Source: Streptomyces sp. Q6
GTDB lineage: Bacteria; Actinomycetota; Actinomycetes; Streptomycetales; Streptomycetaceae
Direction: 5' to 3'
DNA: 64,000 nucleotides
Assembly (NCBI RefSeq): GCF_036967205.1
Contig: NZ_CP146022.1
Span: 2,046,001-2,110,000 of the forward strand
The notes beneath the pieces were generated by a model. The model searched no databases and was not told the origin of the DNA. It worked only from the letters and a program-made list of their open reading frames with translations. A program made the translations under genes and the position numbers. Below are positions 28,037-38,579 of this stretch, one piece after another (the first letter of the stretch is position 1; each line of letters opens with the position of its first letter).

Positions 28037-29016
28037 TCAAGAGCTCTCCGTCGATACGCCGATCAGCAGACGGGCCAGCGCCACCGCTCCGGCGGTGCCG
28101 TCCGCCACCGCGGCGCAGGACAGGCCCAGCGACGCCACGCCCCCGCGCAGCCGCTCCAGCAACGGCCCGTCGGGGCCGACCAGGCCGCCCGTGACGATCA
28201 GCGGCTCGCCGGGGACGGGCTCCAGCGCCCGCACCGTGTCCGTCAGTCGACGAGCCGCCTCGTCGAGGAGGCCGCTCGCGCGAGCGTCCCCGCGCAGCGC
28301 CGCCGCCACCACGAGCGGGCTCAACTCGGCCAGCACGAGCGGCCGCCGCGTGTACGCCCAGCCGGCGACCTCCTGCTTGAGGCGGTGCCGGCCGTCCCAG
28401 CCGAGCGAGGGATCCGCCCTTCCCGGCACGACCCGGTCGAGCACCAGGGTCACCAGCGGCCCCCACTCCTCCCGGCCGTCCACCGCCCGCAGCGCACAGC
28501 GCAGCGCCTGTCGCCCGAGCCAGAACCCGCTGCCGGCGTCGCCGAGCAGCCAGCCGTCCCCGTCCGCCACCCGCACCGTGCGCCGCCCGGCCACCCGCGC
28601 CGCGGTCGCGCCGGTGCCCGCGATCAGCACGAGCCCGTCGGCCGGGGCGCCGGGCCCGGACGCGCAGGCCACCTCCGCGTCGCCGTACACACCGGTCGCC
28701 GCCTCGATGCCGAGTCCGCGGAGCGCCTCCGCCAGGCTCCGCTCGACGGGGCTTCCGGAGCCGCCCCCGCCCGCGAACCCGCCGACGACAGCGGCCACGG
28801 CGGTCCGCAGCCCGGCGGGCACGGCCCCTCCACGGCCCGCGCCAGGTTCCGTACCAGGGCGGGCTGTTCGACGCTCAGCGCGTTGCCGGGACCGCCGTGC
28901 CCCACGCCGACGAGCCGTCCGGCCGCGTCCTCGCAGCGGGCCCGCACCCGGGTTCCTCCGGCGTCCATACCGACGACGAGCGGAGTGACGTACTGATCGA
29001 TGGATTCAATAAGCAC
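28037..29016 (-). pseudogene. BadF/BcrA-type N-acetylglucosamine kinase-like protein, frameshifted
   Basis: Two frames together encode a sugar kinase of about 326 residues. The N-terminal frame from GTG 29016 has the phosphate-binding VVGMDAGGTRVRARCED and VGHGGPGNALSV. The other, ending at 28037, has GLVLIAGTGATAARV (phosphate-2 loop), GDGWLLGDAGSGFWLGR (typical of GlcNAc kinases) and IVTGGLVGPDGPLLERL. The frame breaks at a C run (28825-28828 on the plus strand); one extra base restores EGAVPAGLRTAV. It is either a base-call error or a recent loss. It should phosphorylate an amino sugar, alongside the SIS protein downstream and the divergent RpiR regulator. Confidence 0.78.
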
Positions 29017-29084
29017 ACCGCATCATGATTGGTAGATTCAGCTCCGGACAACACCCCGACCGGAGAGAACCGGGAGACCCGAAC

Positions 29085-29957
29085 ATGATCACAGCCCGGA
29101 TCCGCTCCGAACTCCCCACCTTGAGCGGCTCGTTGCGCAAAGTGGGCGCCTACGTACTGGCCGACCCGCCGGCGATCGCCGGAACCTCGGCCGCCGACCT
29201 GGGCCGGCGCACCGGCACCTCCCAGGCCACCGTCACCCGGTTCTGCCAGGCCCTCGGCCTCGACTCCTACCAGCGCCTGCTGCTCGAACTCGCCAAGGAG
29301 CAGGGCGAGACGGACGACGGCGTCGGCCAGGACCGGCCGCTGGGCCCCGACATCGGCCCGGACGACGACCTGGAGCACCTCATCTCCGTGGTCGCCCAGG
29401 CGGACCTCCAGGCGCTGCGCAGCACCCGCGACCAACTGGACCGCACTGCCCTGGAGTCCGCCGCACAGGCGCTCGCCAGGGCCCGCCGCATCGACGTCTA
29501 CGGAGTGGGCGGCTCGGGCGTCCTCGCGCGCGAGACGGAGGCGCGCCTCTTCGGTATCGGAATGCCGGCCCGCGGCTGGACCGAGGTGCACGCGGCGGAG
29601 ACGTCCGCGGCGCTGCTGACCCCGGCGGACACCGCCGTGGCCCTGTCCCACTCGGGCCGCACCCGCGAGGTGCTCGGCCCGCTGCGGCTCGCCGCGGAGC
29701 GGGGCGCCACGACGATCGCGATCACCGGTGACCCGCGCTCCCCCGTCGCCCAGGCGGCCACCGTGCATCTGACGTGGACGGCGGCCGAGACGAGTTTCCG
29801 GCGCGGCAGCTTCGGCGCGCGCCACTCGGCGCTGCTGATCCTGGACTGCCTCTACGCGCGCGTGGCGCAGCTGACGTACGACAGGGCGACGGCGTCGATC
29901 GCGCTCACGGCGCACATCTCCGAGGAGCACGCGGCGCGTCCACGCCGCCGCTCGTAG
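29085..29957 (+). CDS. MurR/RpiR-family transcriptional regulator
   Basis: The 290-residue protein has an RpiR-type N-terminal helix-turn-helix (SAADLGRRTGTSQATVTRFC, then ALGLDSYQRL) and a C-terminal SIS effector domain (YGVGGSGVLARETEARL, ALSHSGRTREVLGPL) that binds a phosphosugar. ATG 29085 (MITARIRSELPTL) has GGGAGA upstream; an earlier in-frame ATG at 29025 lacks one. It is divergent from the amino-sugar kinase and SIS genes and probably controls them. Three GATTCA-containing sites near 27979, 28999 and 29031 are operator candidates. Confidence 0.9.
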   Translation: MITARIRSELPTLSGSLRKVGAYVLADPPAIAGTSAADLGRRTGTSQATVTRFCQALGLDSYQRLLLELAKEQGETDDGVGQDRPLGPDIGPDDDLEHLISVVAQADLQALRSTRDQLDRTALESAAQALARARRIDVYGVGGSGVLARETEARLFGIGMPARGWTEVHAAETSAALLTPADTAVALSHSGRTREVLGPLRLAAERGATTIAITGDPRSPVAQAATVHLTWTAAETSFRRGSFGARHSALLILDCLYARVAQLTYDRATASIALTAHISEEHAARPRRRS

Positions 29958-30050
29958 CCGCGGCGAGAAAGCTCTGGGCCGTGGTCGTCGACGAACTCGA
30001 CAACGGAAGCCACGGCCACGGACCACGGACCGCGGCGAGGAAAAAACGAA

Positions 30051-30076
30051 GAACCGGCCGGGCACCCGGCCGGTTC
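30051..30076 (-). terminator. Rho-independent terminator of the RbpA-family gene
   Basis: Perfect 12-base arms GAACCGGCCGGG and CCCGGCCGGTTC enclose two bases. On the minus strand the stem is followed by TTCGTTTTTT, the classic T tract. It lies just after the stop codon at 30084. Confidence 0.9.
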
Positions 30077-30083
30077 TCAACTC

Positions 30084-30419
30084 CTAGATCTCGCCCCGCA
30101 GTTTGGCGAGCGCCTCGGCGAGGATCGCCTCGCCGTCCGCGTCGCTGCGCCGCTCCCGTACGTACGCGAGATGCGTCTTGTAGGGCTCGGTGCGCGGCGG
30201 GTCCGGCGGATTGTCCCGGTCCTGCCCGGCGGGGAAGCCGCAGCGCGGACAGTCCCAGGTCTCCGGCACCTGCGCGTCGGAGGCGAAGCTCGGCTGCGTC
30301 TCGTGCCCGTTCGAGCACCAGAAGGAGATGCGCAGGCGCGGCGCGGACTCGCCGCGCTCGGCCTCGCCCATCGGCCCCGCCCCGACCCGACTTCCTCGGA
30401 TCGCGTTGCCACTTGCCAC
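30084..30419 (-). CDS. rbpA: RbpA-family RNA polymerase-binding protein
   Basis: RbpA-family proteins bind RNA polymerase and the principal sigma factor and help open promoters in actinobacteria. This 111-residue member has a zinc-type motif C35-N-G-H39 and C57-PR-C60 (FWCSNGHE, WDCPRCGFPAG) and the C-terminal helix RTEPYKTHLAYVRERRSDAD. It differs clearly from the main Streptomyces RbpA I remember (about 124 residues, starting MSERALRGTR), so it is probably the second paralogue (RbpB-like). The start MASGNAIRGSR follows a likely promoter (30487-30514), and a perfect terminator follows the gene, so it is monocistronic. Confidence 0.88.
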   Translation of the reverse strand: MASGNAIRGSRVGAGPMGEAERGESAPRLRISFWCSNGHETQPSFASDAQVPETWDCPRCGFPAGQDRDNPPDPPRTEPYKTHLAYVRERRSDADGEAILAEALAKLRGEI

Positions 30420-30486
30420 GGTCGTAACTCCCTGCGTAATGGTGCCGCGAAGCGTGTCGGCGTCTCGCTTCGCCGCGGAGCGCCTC

Positions 30487-30514
30487 AGTCTACGTAAGGC
30501 CCAACGCGCGTCCA
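30487..30514 (-). promoter_or_regulatory. Predicted promoter of the RbpA-family gene
   Basis: On the minus strand TGGACG (30509-30514) and TAGACT (30487-30492) are separated by 16 bases, close to TTGACA/TATAAT. The expected transcript would start near 30480, about 60 bases before the ATG. Confidence 0.45.
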
Positions 30515-30660
30515 GTGATTGGAGTTACATCCCCTCCCCTAGACGCAAGCCCCATGATAGGCCGCGTTGTTGAGCGCGTACCTTACATGGGGCCTTACGT
30601 GAGCAATGTGCAGTTGTGACGGGTCGGAACCCGGGAGCCTTGAAGCGTGGTGCCCGAAGG

Positions 30661-30897
30661 TCAGTTGTTGATCTTCATCAGAATGCCGAGCACCACGATG
30701 CACGCGAACCAGAGCAGACCGATCACGACCGTGATCCGGTCCAGGTTCCGCTCGGCGACCGAGGAGCCGCCGACGGAGGACTGCATGCCGCCACCGAACA
30801 TGTCGGAGAGGCCGCCACCCTTTCCCTTGTGCATCAGCACAAGGAGCATCAGCAGCAGGCTGAAGACGATCAGGGCGATCGAGAACCCCATAACCAC
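30661..30897 (-). CDS. secG: SecG, preprotein translocase subunit
   Basis: SecG is the small third subunit of the SecYEG channel in the cytoplasmic membrane. The 78-residue protein has two membrane helices, GFSIALIVFSLLLMLLVLM and ITVVIGLLWFACIVVLGILM, joined by the Gly-rich loop GKGGGLSDMFGGGMQSS that typifies SecG. I use GTG 30897 (MVMGFSIAL); an ATG two codons later is possible, and GAGGAA lies 12 bases upstream. It stands at the end of the gap-pgk-tpiA cluster, with its own likely promoter at 30919-30948. Confidence 0.95.
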   Translation of the reverse strand: MVMGFSIALIVFSLLLMLLVLMHKGKGGGLSDMFGGGMQSSVGGSSVAERNLDRITVVIGLLWFACIVVLGILMKINN

Positions 30898-30918
30898 GGC
30901 TGGACCAACTTCCTCGGA

Positions 30919-30961
30919 CTTATATGGACGGGGCCGGGTGGCCAGCAAGCCATCCGGCCCC
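30919..30961 (-). promoter_or_regulatory. secG promoter overlapping a tpiA-distal hairpin
   Basis: On the minus strand TTGCTG (30943-30948) and TATAAG (30919-30924) are 18 bases apart, placing a start about 15 bases before secG. The same DNA forms a hairpin with 12-base arms (30930-30941 and 30950-30961, one G-T pair), with the -35 in its loop. The hairpin could end transcription from tpiA just before secG is restarted. Confidence 0.5.
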
Positions 30962-31027
30962 GCAAGGGTACGACGTATCGTCGCTAGCGCATACTCACAG
31001 GTCGCGCCACTCGGGAATCACCGCTCA

Positions 31028-31816
<789 letters not shown>

Positions 31817-31822
31817 GCGGGG

Positions 31823-33034
31823 TCAGTCCTCCAGTGCGGCGAGACCGGGCAGCGTCTTGCCCTCGAGGTACTCGAGGGAGGCGCCGCCACCGGTCGAGAT
31901 GTGGCCGAATGCCTTCTCGTCGAAGCCCAGCGTACGGACCGCCGCGGCGGAGTCTCCGCCGCCCACCACGGTGAACGCGGGCGAGTCGATGAGGGCCTGG
32001 GCGACCGCCTTGGTGCCCTCGGCGTAGTCGGGGTGCTCGAAGACGCCCATCGGGCCGTTCCAGAAGACGGTCTGCGCGTCGGCGAGCTTCGAGGCGTACA
32101 GCTTGCGGGTCTCGGGACCGATGTCCAGACCCTCCTGGTCGGCCGGGATGGCGTCCGCGGCGACGGTGGTGGGGTTGGCCGGGGCCTTGGTCTTCAGGTC
32201 GGGGAACTCCGACGAGACCAGGACGTCCACCGGGAGTACGAGTTCCACACCGTTCTTCTCGGCGCGCTCGATGTACTCCTTGACGGCCGGGATCTGGTCC
32301 TCCTGGAGGAGCGAGATGCCGACCTCGTGACCCTGGGCCTTCAGGAACGTGTACGCCATGCCGCCACCGATGAGGAGGCGGTCGGCCTTGCCGAGCAGCT
32401 GGTCGATGACGGCCAGCTTGTCGGAGACCTTGGCGCCGCCGAGCGCGACCACGTAGGGGCGCTTGACGTCGTCGGTGAGCTTCTTCAGGACGCCGACCTC
32501 GGTGGCGATGAGGAAGCCGGCGTAGTGCGGCAGCTTCTTCGCCAGGTCGTACACGGAAGCGTGCTTACGGTGCACCGCACCGAAACCGTCGCCCACGTAG
32601 ACGTCCGCGAGGGCCGCGAGCCGGTCGGCGAACTCGCCGCGCTCGACGTCGTCCTTGCTCGTCTCACCGGCGTTGAAGCGCAGGTTCTCGATGACGGCGA
32701 CCTGGCCGGGCTCGAGGCCGTTCACCGCGTCGTGGGCGGCGGGGCCGACCGTGTCCTGGGCGAACGCGACCGGCGTGCCGAGGAGCTCGGCGAGGCGCTC
32801 GGCGGCGGGCAGCAGCGAGAACTGCGGGTCCGGGGCGCCCTTGGGGCGGCCCAGGTGGGAGGCCACGATCACCTTGGCGCCCGCCTCGGCGAGGGCCTTG
32901 ACGGTGGGCAGGACCGCGCGGATGCGGCCGTCGTCGGTGATGAGGCCGTCGGCCAGCGGCACGTTGAGGTCGGCGCGGACGAACACGCGCTTGCCGTCGA
33001 CCCTTTCGGCGAGAAGTTCCTCAATGGTCTTCAT
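31823..33034 (-). CDS. pgk: Phosphoglycerate kinase
   Basis: Pgk makes ATP from 1,3-bisphosphoglycerate. The 403-residue protein has the N-terminal substrate motif KRVFVRADLNVPL, HLGRPKG, the hinge segments, and the C-terminal nucleotide motifs FWNGPMGVFE and VVGGGDSAAAV. ATG 33034 has AAGGAG upstream. It lies between gap (139 bases upstream, separated by a hairpin) and tpiA. Confidence 0.98.
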   Translation of the reverse strand: MKTIEELLAERVDGKRVFVRADLNVPLADGLITDDGRIRAVLPTVKALAEAGAKVIVASHLGRPKGAPDPQFSLLPAAERLAELLGTPVAFAQDTVGPAAHDAVNGLEPGQVAVIENLRFNAGETSKDDVERGEFADRLAALADVYVGDGFGAVHRKHASVYDLAKKLPHYAGFLIATEVGVLKKLTDDVKRPYVVALGGAKVSDKLAVIDQLLGKADRLLIGGGMAYTFLKAQGHEVGISLLQEDQIPAVKEYIERAEKNGVELVLPVDVLVSSEFPDLKTKAPANPTTVAADAIPADQEGLDIGPETRKLYASKLADAQTVFWNGPMGVFEHPDYAEGTKAVAQALIDSPAFTVVGGGDSAAAVRTLGFDEKAFGHISTGGGASLEYLEGKTLPGLAALED

Positions 33035-33083
33035 GAGTCGGCTCCTTGAGAGGACTGGTCGTACGAAGCTGGGAGGCTGACGT

Positions 33084-33133
33084 GCGAAGGGCCCGGACTG
33101 TCGCGCGGCGCCGCGCGGGTCCGGACCCTTCGC
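33084..33133. terminator. Large hairpin between gap and pgk
   Basis: Fifteen-base arms GCGAAGGGCCCGGAC (33084-33098) and GTCCGGACCCTTCGC (33119-33133) pair with one mismatch. The loop contains a second palindrome, GCGCGGCGCCGCGC. It could partly terminate gap transcripts or act as an RNA processing or stability element separating gap and pgk expression. Confidence 0.65.
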
Positions 33134-33172
33134 TCACATCTAAGTGCCTTGCTGCTCTAGAACCTTAGAGGT

Positions 33173-34297
<1,125 letters not shown>

Positions 34298-34311
34298 CTA
34301 TACGGGGCACA

Positions 34312-34344
34312 GCGGCCCGTACTCGCCAGTAACGTACGGGCCGC
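34312..34344. terminator. Hairpin between the M14 carboxypeptidase and gap
   Basis: Perfect 11-base arms GCGGCCCGTAC (34312-34322) and GTACGGGCCGC (34334-34344) enclose 11 bases. It lies 30 bases after the M14 stop codon and before the probable gap promoter, so it probably ends the M14 transcript. Confidence 0.65.
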
Positions 34345-34373
34345 CGCGTATTTCCCGGGTATTTCGGGGTCGG

Positions 34374-37292
34374 TCAGTCGCTAATTGAGCGCAACGCCTT
34401 TCCGATGAGCGCATTTCGATCGGCGGGACGGGTGACATGTTCCAGGCCGAATCCCAGGAGAACGGTGTCCGGCGTGCTGATCGCTCCGTACGTGGTGAAC
34501 AGGTCCACGGCGCGCGCCCAGTCCTTCGCGGCCGGCGGGCTGCCCGCCGGCGGTCCGGGGACCGTCCAGACGCCCAGGGACGTCTCGAAGCCCTCGGTCT
34601 CCCTCACCTGTCCCCCGACGACGACGGAGGCGTTGTCGGCGCGCACGCCCTCGCCTCCGGTGCCGGGGTCGCTCACGTAACTGAGCGAGACCTCCACGGA
34701 CTTGCCCGCGTAGGCGCTCAGGTCGTACGCGACCGTCTTCCAGTCGTCCGAGGAGCCGGTGAGGCTGTTCCAGGAACCGGAGGTGCCGAAGTTCTTGCAG
34801 GCGGCCCCGTCGGGCGTCAGATAGCGCTTCAGGGCCGGGTGCTCCTGGATGAGGAAGCCTGCCTCGCACTCGGTCGGCACGGTGTTCGTCGTGCGGCCGT
34901 CCTTGTCCGGCAGGGTCGTCCAGTCCTCCGCCCCGACCGTGTGCGCCTCCAGGATCACGTGGTCGTAGCCCTGTTCGGTGTCCCACAGGAGCTGCGTACG
35001 CAGAGTCGGCTGGTCGGCGGCGGTGACCCCGGTCAGGTCGATGGTGCGGGTCAGACGCTTGTAGGCGTCGTCCGTGTGCACAGCGGCGGCCATGCCCGCG
35101 CCCTCGTACTGGCCCGCTCCCGCGCTCTCGAACTGCGGCAGGGTGGCGGACGTGGCCTCGTACAGTCCCGCGCCGTTCAGCGGGTTGCCGGGGGCGTCGC
35201 CGAGGGCCGCGGTGGTCCCGGCGAAGACGCCGGAGCCGTCGAAGCGGGTGGCGACCGGTGCCGCGGTGCGCGAGTAGGCGCCGAGGTAGTACTGGCTGAA
35301 GTCGTTCGTCGTGGTGTCGCCGATGTCGACCGAGCCGCCCGCCTTCTCGCCCGCCTCGATCAGCTTGCCGCCCTCGTTCAGGTAGTCGCGCAGCGCGAGC
35401 TGGGTGGCGAGTGCGGGGCGTTCGGCGCCCGTGTAGTGGACGACCGCCTTGAAGTGGTCCAGTACGGCGAGGGGGTCCGGAGCGCCCTGCTCGGCGACGT
35501 TCCAGGTGACCGGGGTGCGGCCGACCGCCTTGAGCGCTGCTACGTAGGCGGCTGTTTGCTGCCCTGTGGCGTCGTTTTCGGCGACGACAAGAGTGTCGCC
35601 CTTCGGGCGCTCGGCAACGGTGTACGTGAAGTGTTCACTCGAAGTGCGCTTTCCGGATTTCGTACGCCCCGTGAACCACACCTCTACCTTGTCGCCGACA
35701 TCGGCATCCTCGACCTTCGCTCTATAGGCGTCGAAGTGGAGGTTGTCGTCGCCTCCGTACGTCTCGCCGCCCTTCCATGCGCGCAATTCCTCGTCGTGCG
35801 AACGCCCGCCATTGATGCGGTAGTTCAGCTCCTTGTCGCGTACCGACTTACGGCCGACGACGGATACTTCCTGGTCACCACCGCGCGCGTACGAGGTGGT
35901 GAACGTCGCCGGCGTGAAGTCGGGCGCCTGAAGGCCGACCGAGGAGGACGGCTGGTCGGGGTGGGACGCGCTCTCGGCCACGGACAGCGCGAAGGGGATG
36001 TTCTTCGCGAACTCGGCCTGGATGAGTTTCTCGTCGTCCGGGAAGGTGAAGATCGACGCGCAGTCGGCCGGGTTCCAGGCGTCGTTCGGGTCGACGTTCG
36101 ACGCGGTCTGGCAGGTGCTCATCTCCGGCGTGAACATCGCGACGCCGTTCACGTTGGCGGCGTGCCCGTCCGCCTCGCCGTTCGTCGTGTAGAGCTCGGA
36201 GGAGACCTGCGGGTGGTAGCCGGGGATCGCGGAGTTCTCCGGGGTGCCGGCGAGCGCCTTGTAGAGCACGTCGTCCGGGGTCGGGGTGGCGACCTGCCAG
36301 CCCACTCCGTAGAGCAGCAGTTCGGCCGCGGAGTGGTAGTTGATGGCGTAGTCGAAGCCGACGCGCTTCTCGAAGGCGTCGAGCGCCTTGGTCTCGGGTT
36401 CGGAGTTCGGGCTCGCGCCGCGGTAGGTCTGGCTGGCGGGGCTGGGGGACGAACCCTCGTCGTCGTAGCCCCACTTGTAGGCGAAGTTGCGGTTGAGGTC
36501 GACGCCGTCGCCGGTGGTGTACTTGCCGTCGCCGTTGATGTCCCGCATGTTCTTGCGCCACTGGCGGTTGCCCGCGGCGTCGAACGTCCAGTCGTAGCCG
36601 TCCGGGTTGGCGGAGAGGACGAACCACAGCTCGGTGGAGTCCACGAGCTTCTTGACGCGGGCGTCCTTGGAGTAGTTGTCGATGTAGTGGTGCATCAGGC
36701 GGCGGGTCATCTCCGGGGTGATCCACTCGCGCGCGTGCTGGTTGGACATGTAGAGCACGGAGGGCTTCGCGCCGTCCTTGACCTTCTTGGCGCCCTTGCT
36801 GACCTTGACCGCGAGGATGTCCTTGCCCTGGAGCGTCTTGCCGATGGAGACGACCTTGGTGAGGTCGGGGTGCTCCTGGCCGGTGCGGAGGATCTCCTCC
36901 TTGAGGCCGCCCGCGCCGCTGTACGGGCGGAAGACGCCGTCGCCCGCGGCCTTCACACGGGCCTGCGCCTTGGCCGTCAGCTTGTGCTCGGTGAGCTTCA
37001 CGCCCTCCTCGCGGAGGTCGTCGGCCTGCCGGTCGGTGAGGTAGACCTCGACCTTCGCGGTGCCCTTCTCGGGCGCCTGCTCGCTGAGCTCGTGCGCGTC
37101 CTGGCCCGCCTGGAGGAGCAGGGGTATCTGCTCCTTCGACACGTCGGCGCGGAACACCTTGACGGCGTCCGCGCCCGGATCGTCCTTCGCCGACCCCCCG
37201 CTGTCCGCCTGGGCCGCGGGCGCCAGTGCCGCCCCTCCCAGTCCCAGGACAAGTGCTCCGACAGCGAGGATCGATCTCGCTCTTCGTCTCAT
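34374..37292 (-). CDS. Secreted M14 zinc carboxypeptidase, multidomain
   Basis: This 972-residue protein begins with a signal peptide (MRRRARSILAVGALVLGLGG, cleavage near AAQAD) and a propeptide-like stretch to about 120. The M14 domain has the zinc ligands His186 and Glu189 (SNQHAREWITPE) and His320 (INYHSAAELL), the substrate arginine in DLNRNFAYKWG, and the catalytic Glu390 in MFTPEMS. After about residue 450 it continues with a DUF4350-like/Rossmann region (VVAENDATGQQTAAY) and an InhA-type beta-sandwich (GSWNSLTGSSDDWK, VRADNASVVVGG), which is much longer than classical carboxypeptidases. It is probably exported and degrades extracellular peptides. No operon partner is seen. Confidence 0.93.
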   Translation of the reverse strand: MRRRARSILAVGALVLGLGGAALAPAAQADSGGSAKDDPGADAVKVFRADVSKEQIPLLLQAGQDAHELSEQAPEKGTAKVEVYLTDRQADDLREEGVKLTEHKLTAKAQARVKAAGDGVFRPYSGAGGLKEEILRTGQEHPDLTKVVSIGKTLQGKDILAVKVSKGAKKVKDGAKPSVLYMSNQHAREWITPEMTRRLMHHYIDNYSKDARVKKLVDSTELWFVLSANPDGYDWTFDAAGNRQWRKNMRDINGDGKYTTGDGVDLNRNFAYKWGYDDEGSSPSPASQTYRGASPNSEPETKALDAFEKRVGFDYAINYHSAAELLLYGVGWQVATPTPDDVLYKALAGTPENSAIPGYHPQVSSELYTTNGEADGHAANVNGVAMFTPEMSTCQTASNVDPNDAWNPADCASIFTFPDDEKLIQAEFAKNIPFALSVAESASHPDQPSSSVGLQAPDFTPATFTTSYARGGDQEVSVVGRKSVRDKELNYRINGGRSHDEELRAWKGGETYGGDDNLHFDAYRAKVEDADVGDKVEVWFTGRTKSGKRTSSEHFTYTVAERPKGDTLVVAENDATGQQTAAYVAALKAVGRTPVTWNVAEQGAPDPLAVLDHFKAVVHYTGAERPALATQLALRDYLNEGGKLIEAGEKAGGSVDIGDTTTNDFSQYYLGAYSRTAAPVATRFDGSGVFAGTTAALGDAPGNPLNGAGLYEATSATLPQFESAGAGQYEGAGMAAAVHTDDAYKRLTRTIDLTGVTAADQPTLRTQLLWDTEQGYDHVILEAHTVGAEDWTTLPDKDGRTTNTVPTECEAGFLIQEHPALKRYLTPDGAACKNFGTSGSWNSLTGSSDDWKTVAYDLSAYAGKSVEVSLSYVSDPGTGGEGVRADNASVVVGGQVRETEGFETSLGVWTVPGPPAGSPPAAKDWARAVDLFTTYGAISTPDTVLLGFGLEHVTRPADRNALIGKALRSISD

Positions 37293-37577
37293 GAGCCCCC
37301 CTTGCAGTTGTCTGCCGCGGCCGCGGTGCGCAGCCGCAGAAGCGAACAGGCGCCAGACTCGTGACAGTTCATGGTCAAGTCAAGGGGGCCTCAAGTCTCT
37401 GCCATGCGTCCGGACGTCCGCGCGGACACGTACGCCGACAGGCATACGAAAATGCCGCGTCGGGCACACGGAAAAGCCGGCGGCGACGCCCTCGGCGGGG
37501 CACCACCACCGGCTGCTCTGCAACCGTTCCGGACCGGACCGGACGTGACCAGTGCGGTCCAGCCCGGTCCAGCGGGA

Positions 37578-38579
37578 TCAGACGGCCATGTTGTCCGCCA
37601 GCTCCTCGCTCAGGTCCTCGGTGAGGTTCGACTCCGTGCCGGGGATGCCGAGGTCCTGGGCCCGCTTGTCCGCCATGGCCAGCAGGCGGCGGATGCGGCC
37701 CGCGACGGCGTCCTTGGTCAGCGGCGGGTCGGCGAGCGCGCCCAGCTCCTCCAGGGAGGCCTGCTTGTGCTCCATGCGCAGCCGTCCCGCGGCGGCCAGG
37801 TGCTCGGGCACCTCGTCGGCGAGGATCTCCAGAGCACGCTGCACCCGGGCACCCGCGGCGACCGCGGCACGCGCCGAACGGCGCAGGTTCGCGTCGTCGA
37901 AGTTGGCGAGGCGGTTCGCGGTGGCGCGGACCTCGCGGCGCATCCGCCGCTCCTCCCAGGCCAGCACCGACTCGTGGGCGCCCATCCGCGTCAGCAGCGC
38001 ACCGATCGCGTCACCGTCACGGACGACGACGCGGTCCACACCGCGCACCTCGCGCGCCTTGCCCGCGATCTGGAGTCTGCGCGCCGCCCCGACCAGGGCG
38101 AGCGCGGCCTCCGGCCCCGGGCAGGTCACCTCGAGCGAGGAGGAGCGCCCCGGCTCCGTCAGTGAGCCGTGCGCCAGGAACGCGCCGCGCCAGGCCGCCT
38201 CGGCGTCGCAGGTGGCCCCCGAGACCACCTGCGGCGGAAGCCCCCGGATCGGGCGGCCGCGGCCGTCCACCAGGCCCGTCTGCCGGGCCAGCTGATCGCC
38301 GCCCGCCACCACTCGTACGACAAAACGCGAGCCGCGCCGCAGCCCGCCCGGTGCCATCACGATCAGCTCCGAGCTGTGCCCGAAGATCTCGAGAATGTCC
38401 CGCTTGAGCCGCCGGGCGGCCATCGCGGTGTCCAGCTCCGCCTCGATCACGATGCGGCCGCTCACCAGGTGAAGGCCGCCCGCAAACCGCAGGATCGCCG
38501 AGACCTCGGCCTTCCTGCAGCAGGTCCGGGTGACGGGGAGCCGGGAGATCTCGTCCTTCACCGCTGCCGTCATCGCCAT
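37578..38579 (-). CDS. whiA: WhiA, sporulation transcriptional regulator
   Basis: WhiA, with WhiB, controls the genes that stop aerial growth and start septation in Streptomyces. The 333-residue protein has the N-terminal LAGLIDADG-like domain ([19 protein letters not shown]) and the C-terminal helix-turn-helix ([33 protein letters not shown]). ATG 38579 overlaps the end of yvcK by ten bases (ATGGCGATGA). It ends the uvrC-rapZ-yvcK-whiA operon, an arrangement conserved in Gram-positive bacteria. Confidence 0.98.
   Translation of the reverse strand: MAMTAAVKDEISRLPVTRTCCRKAEVSAILRFAGGLHLVSGRIVIEAELDTAMAARRLKRDILEIFGHSSELIVMAPGGLRRGSRFVVRVVAGGDQLARQTGLVDGRGRPIRGLPPQVVSGATCDAEAAWRGAFLAHGSLTEPGRSSSLEVTCPGPEAALALVGAARRLQIAGKAREVRGVDRVVVRDGDAIGALLTRMGAHESVLAWEERRMRREVRATANRLANFDDANLRRSARAAVAAGARVQRALEILADEVPEHLAAAGRLRMEHKQASLEELGALADPPLTKDAVAGRIRRLLAMADKRAQDLGIPGTESNLTEDLSEELADNMAV

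Noticed and set aside
37293-37577. Short open frames in the gap between the M14 gene and whiA
   Set aside because: They lack ribosome sites and codon bias, and overlap each other on the plus strand; nothing beyond M14 promoter-sized sequence is supported.
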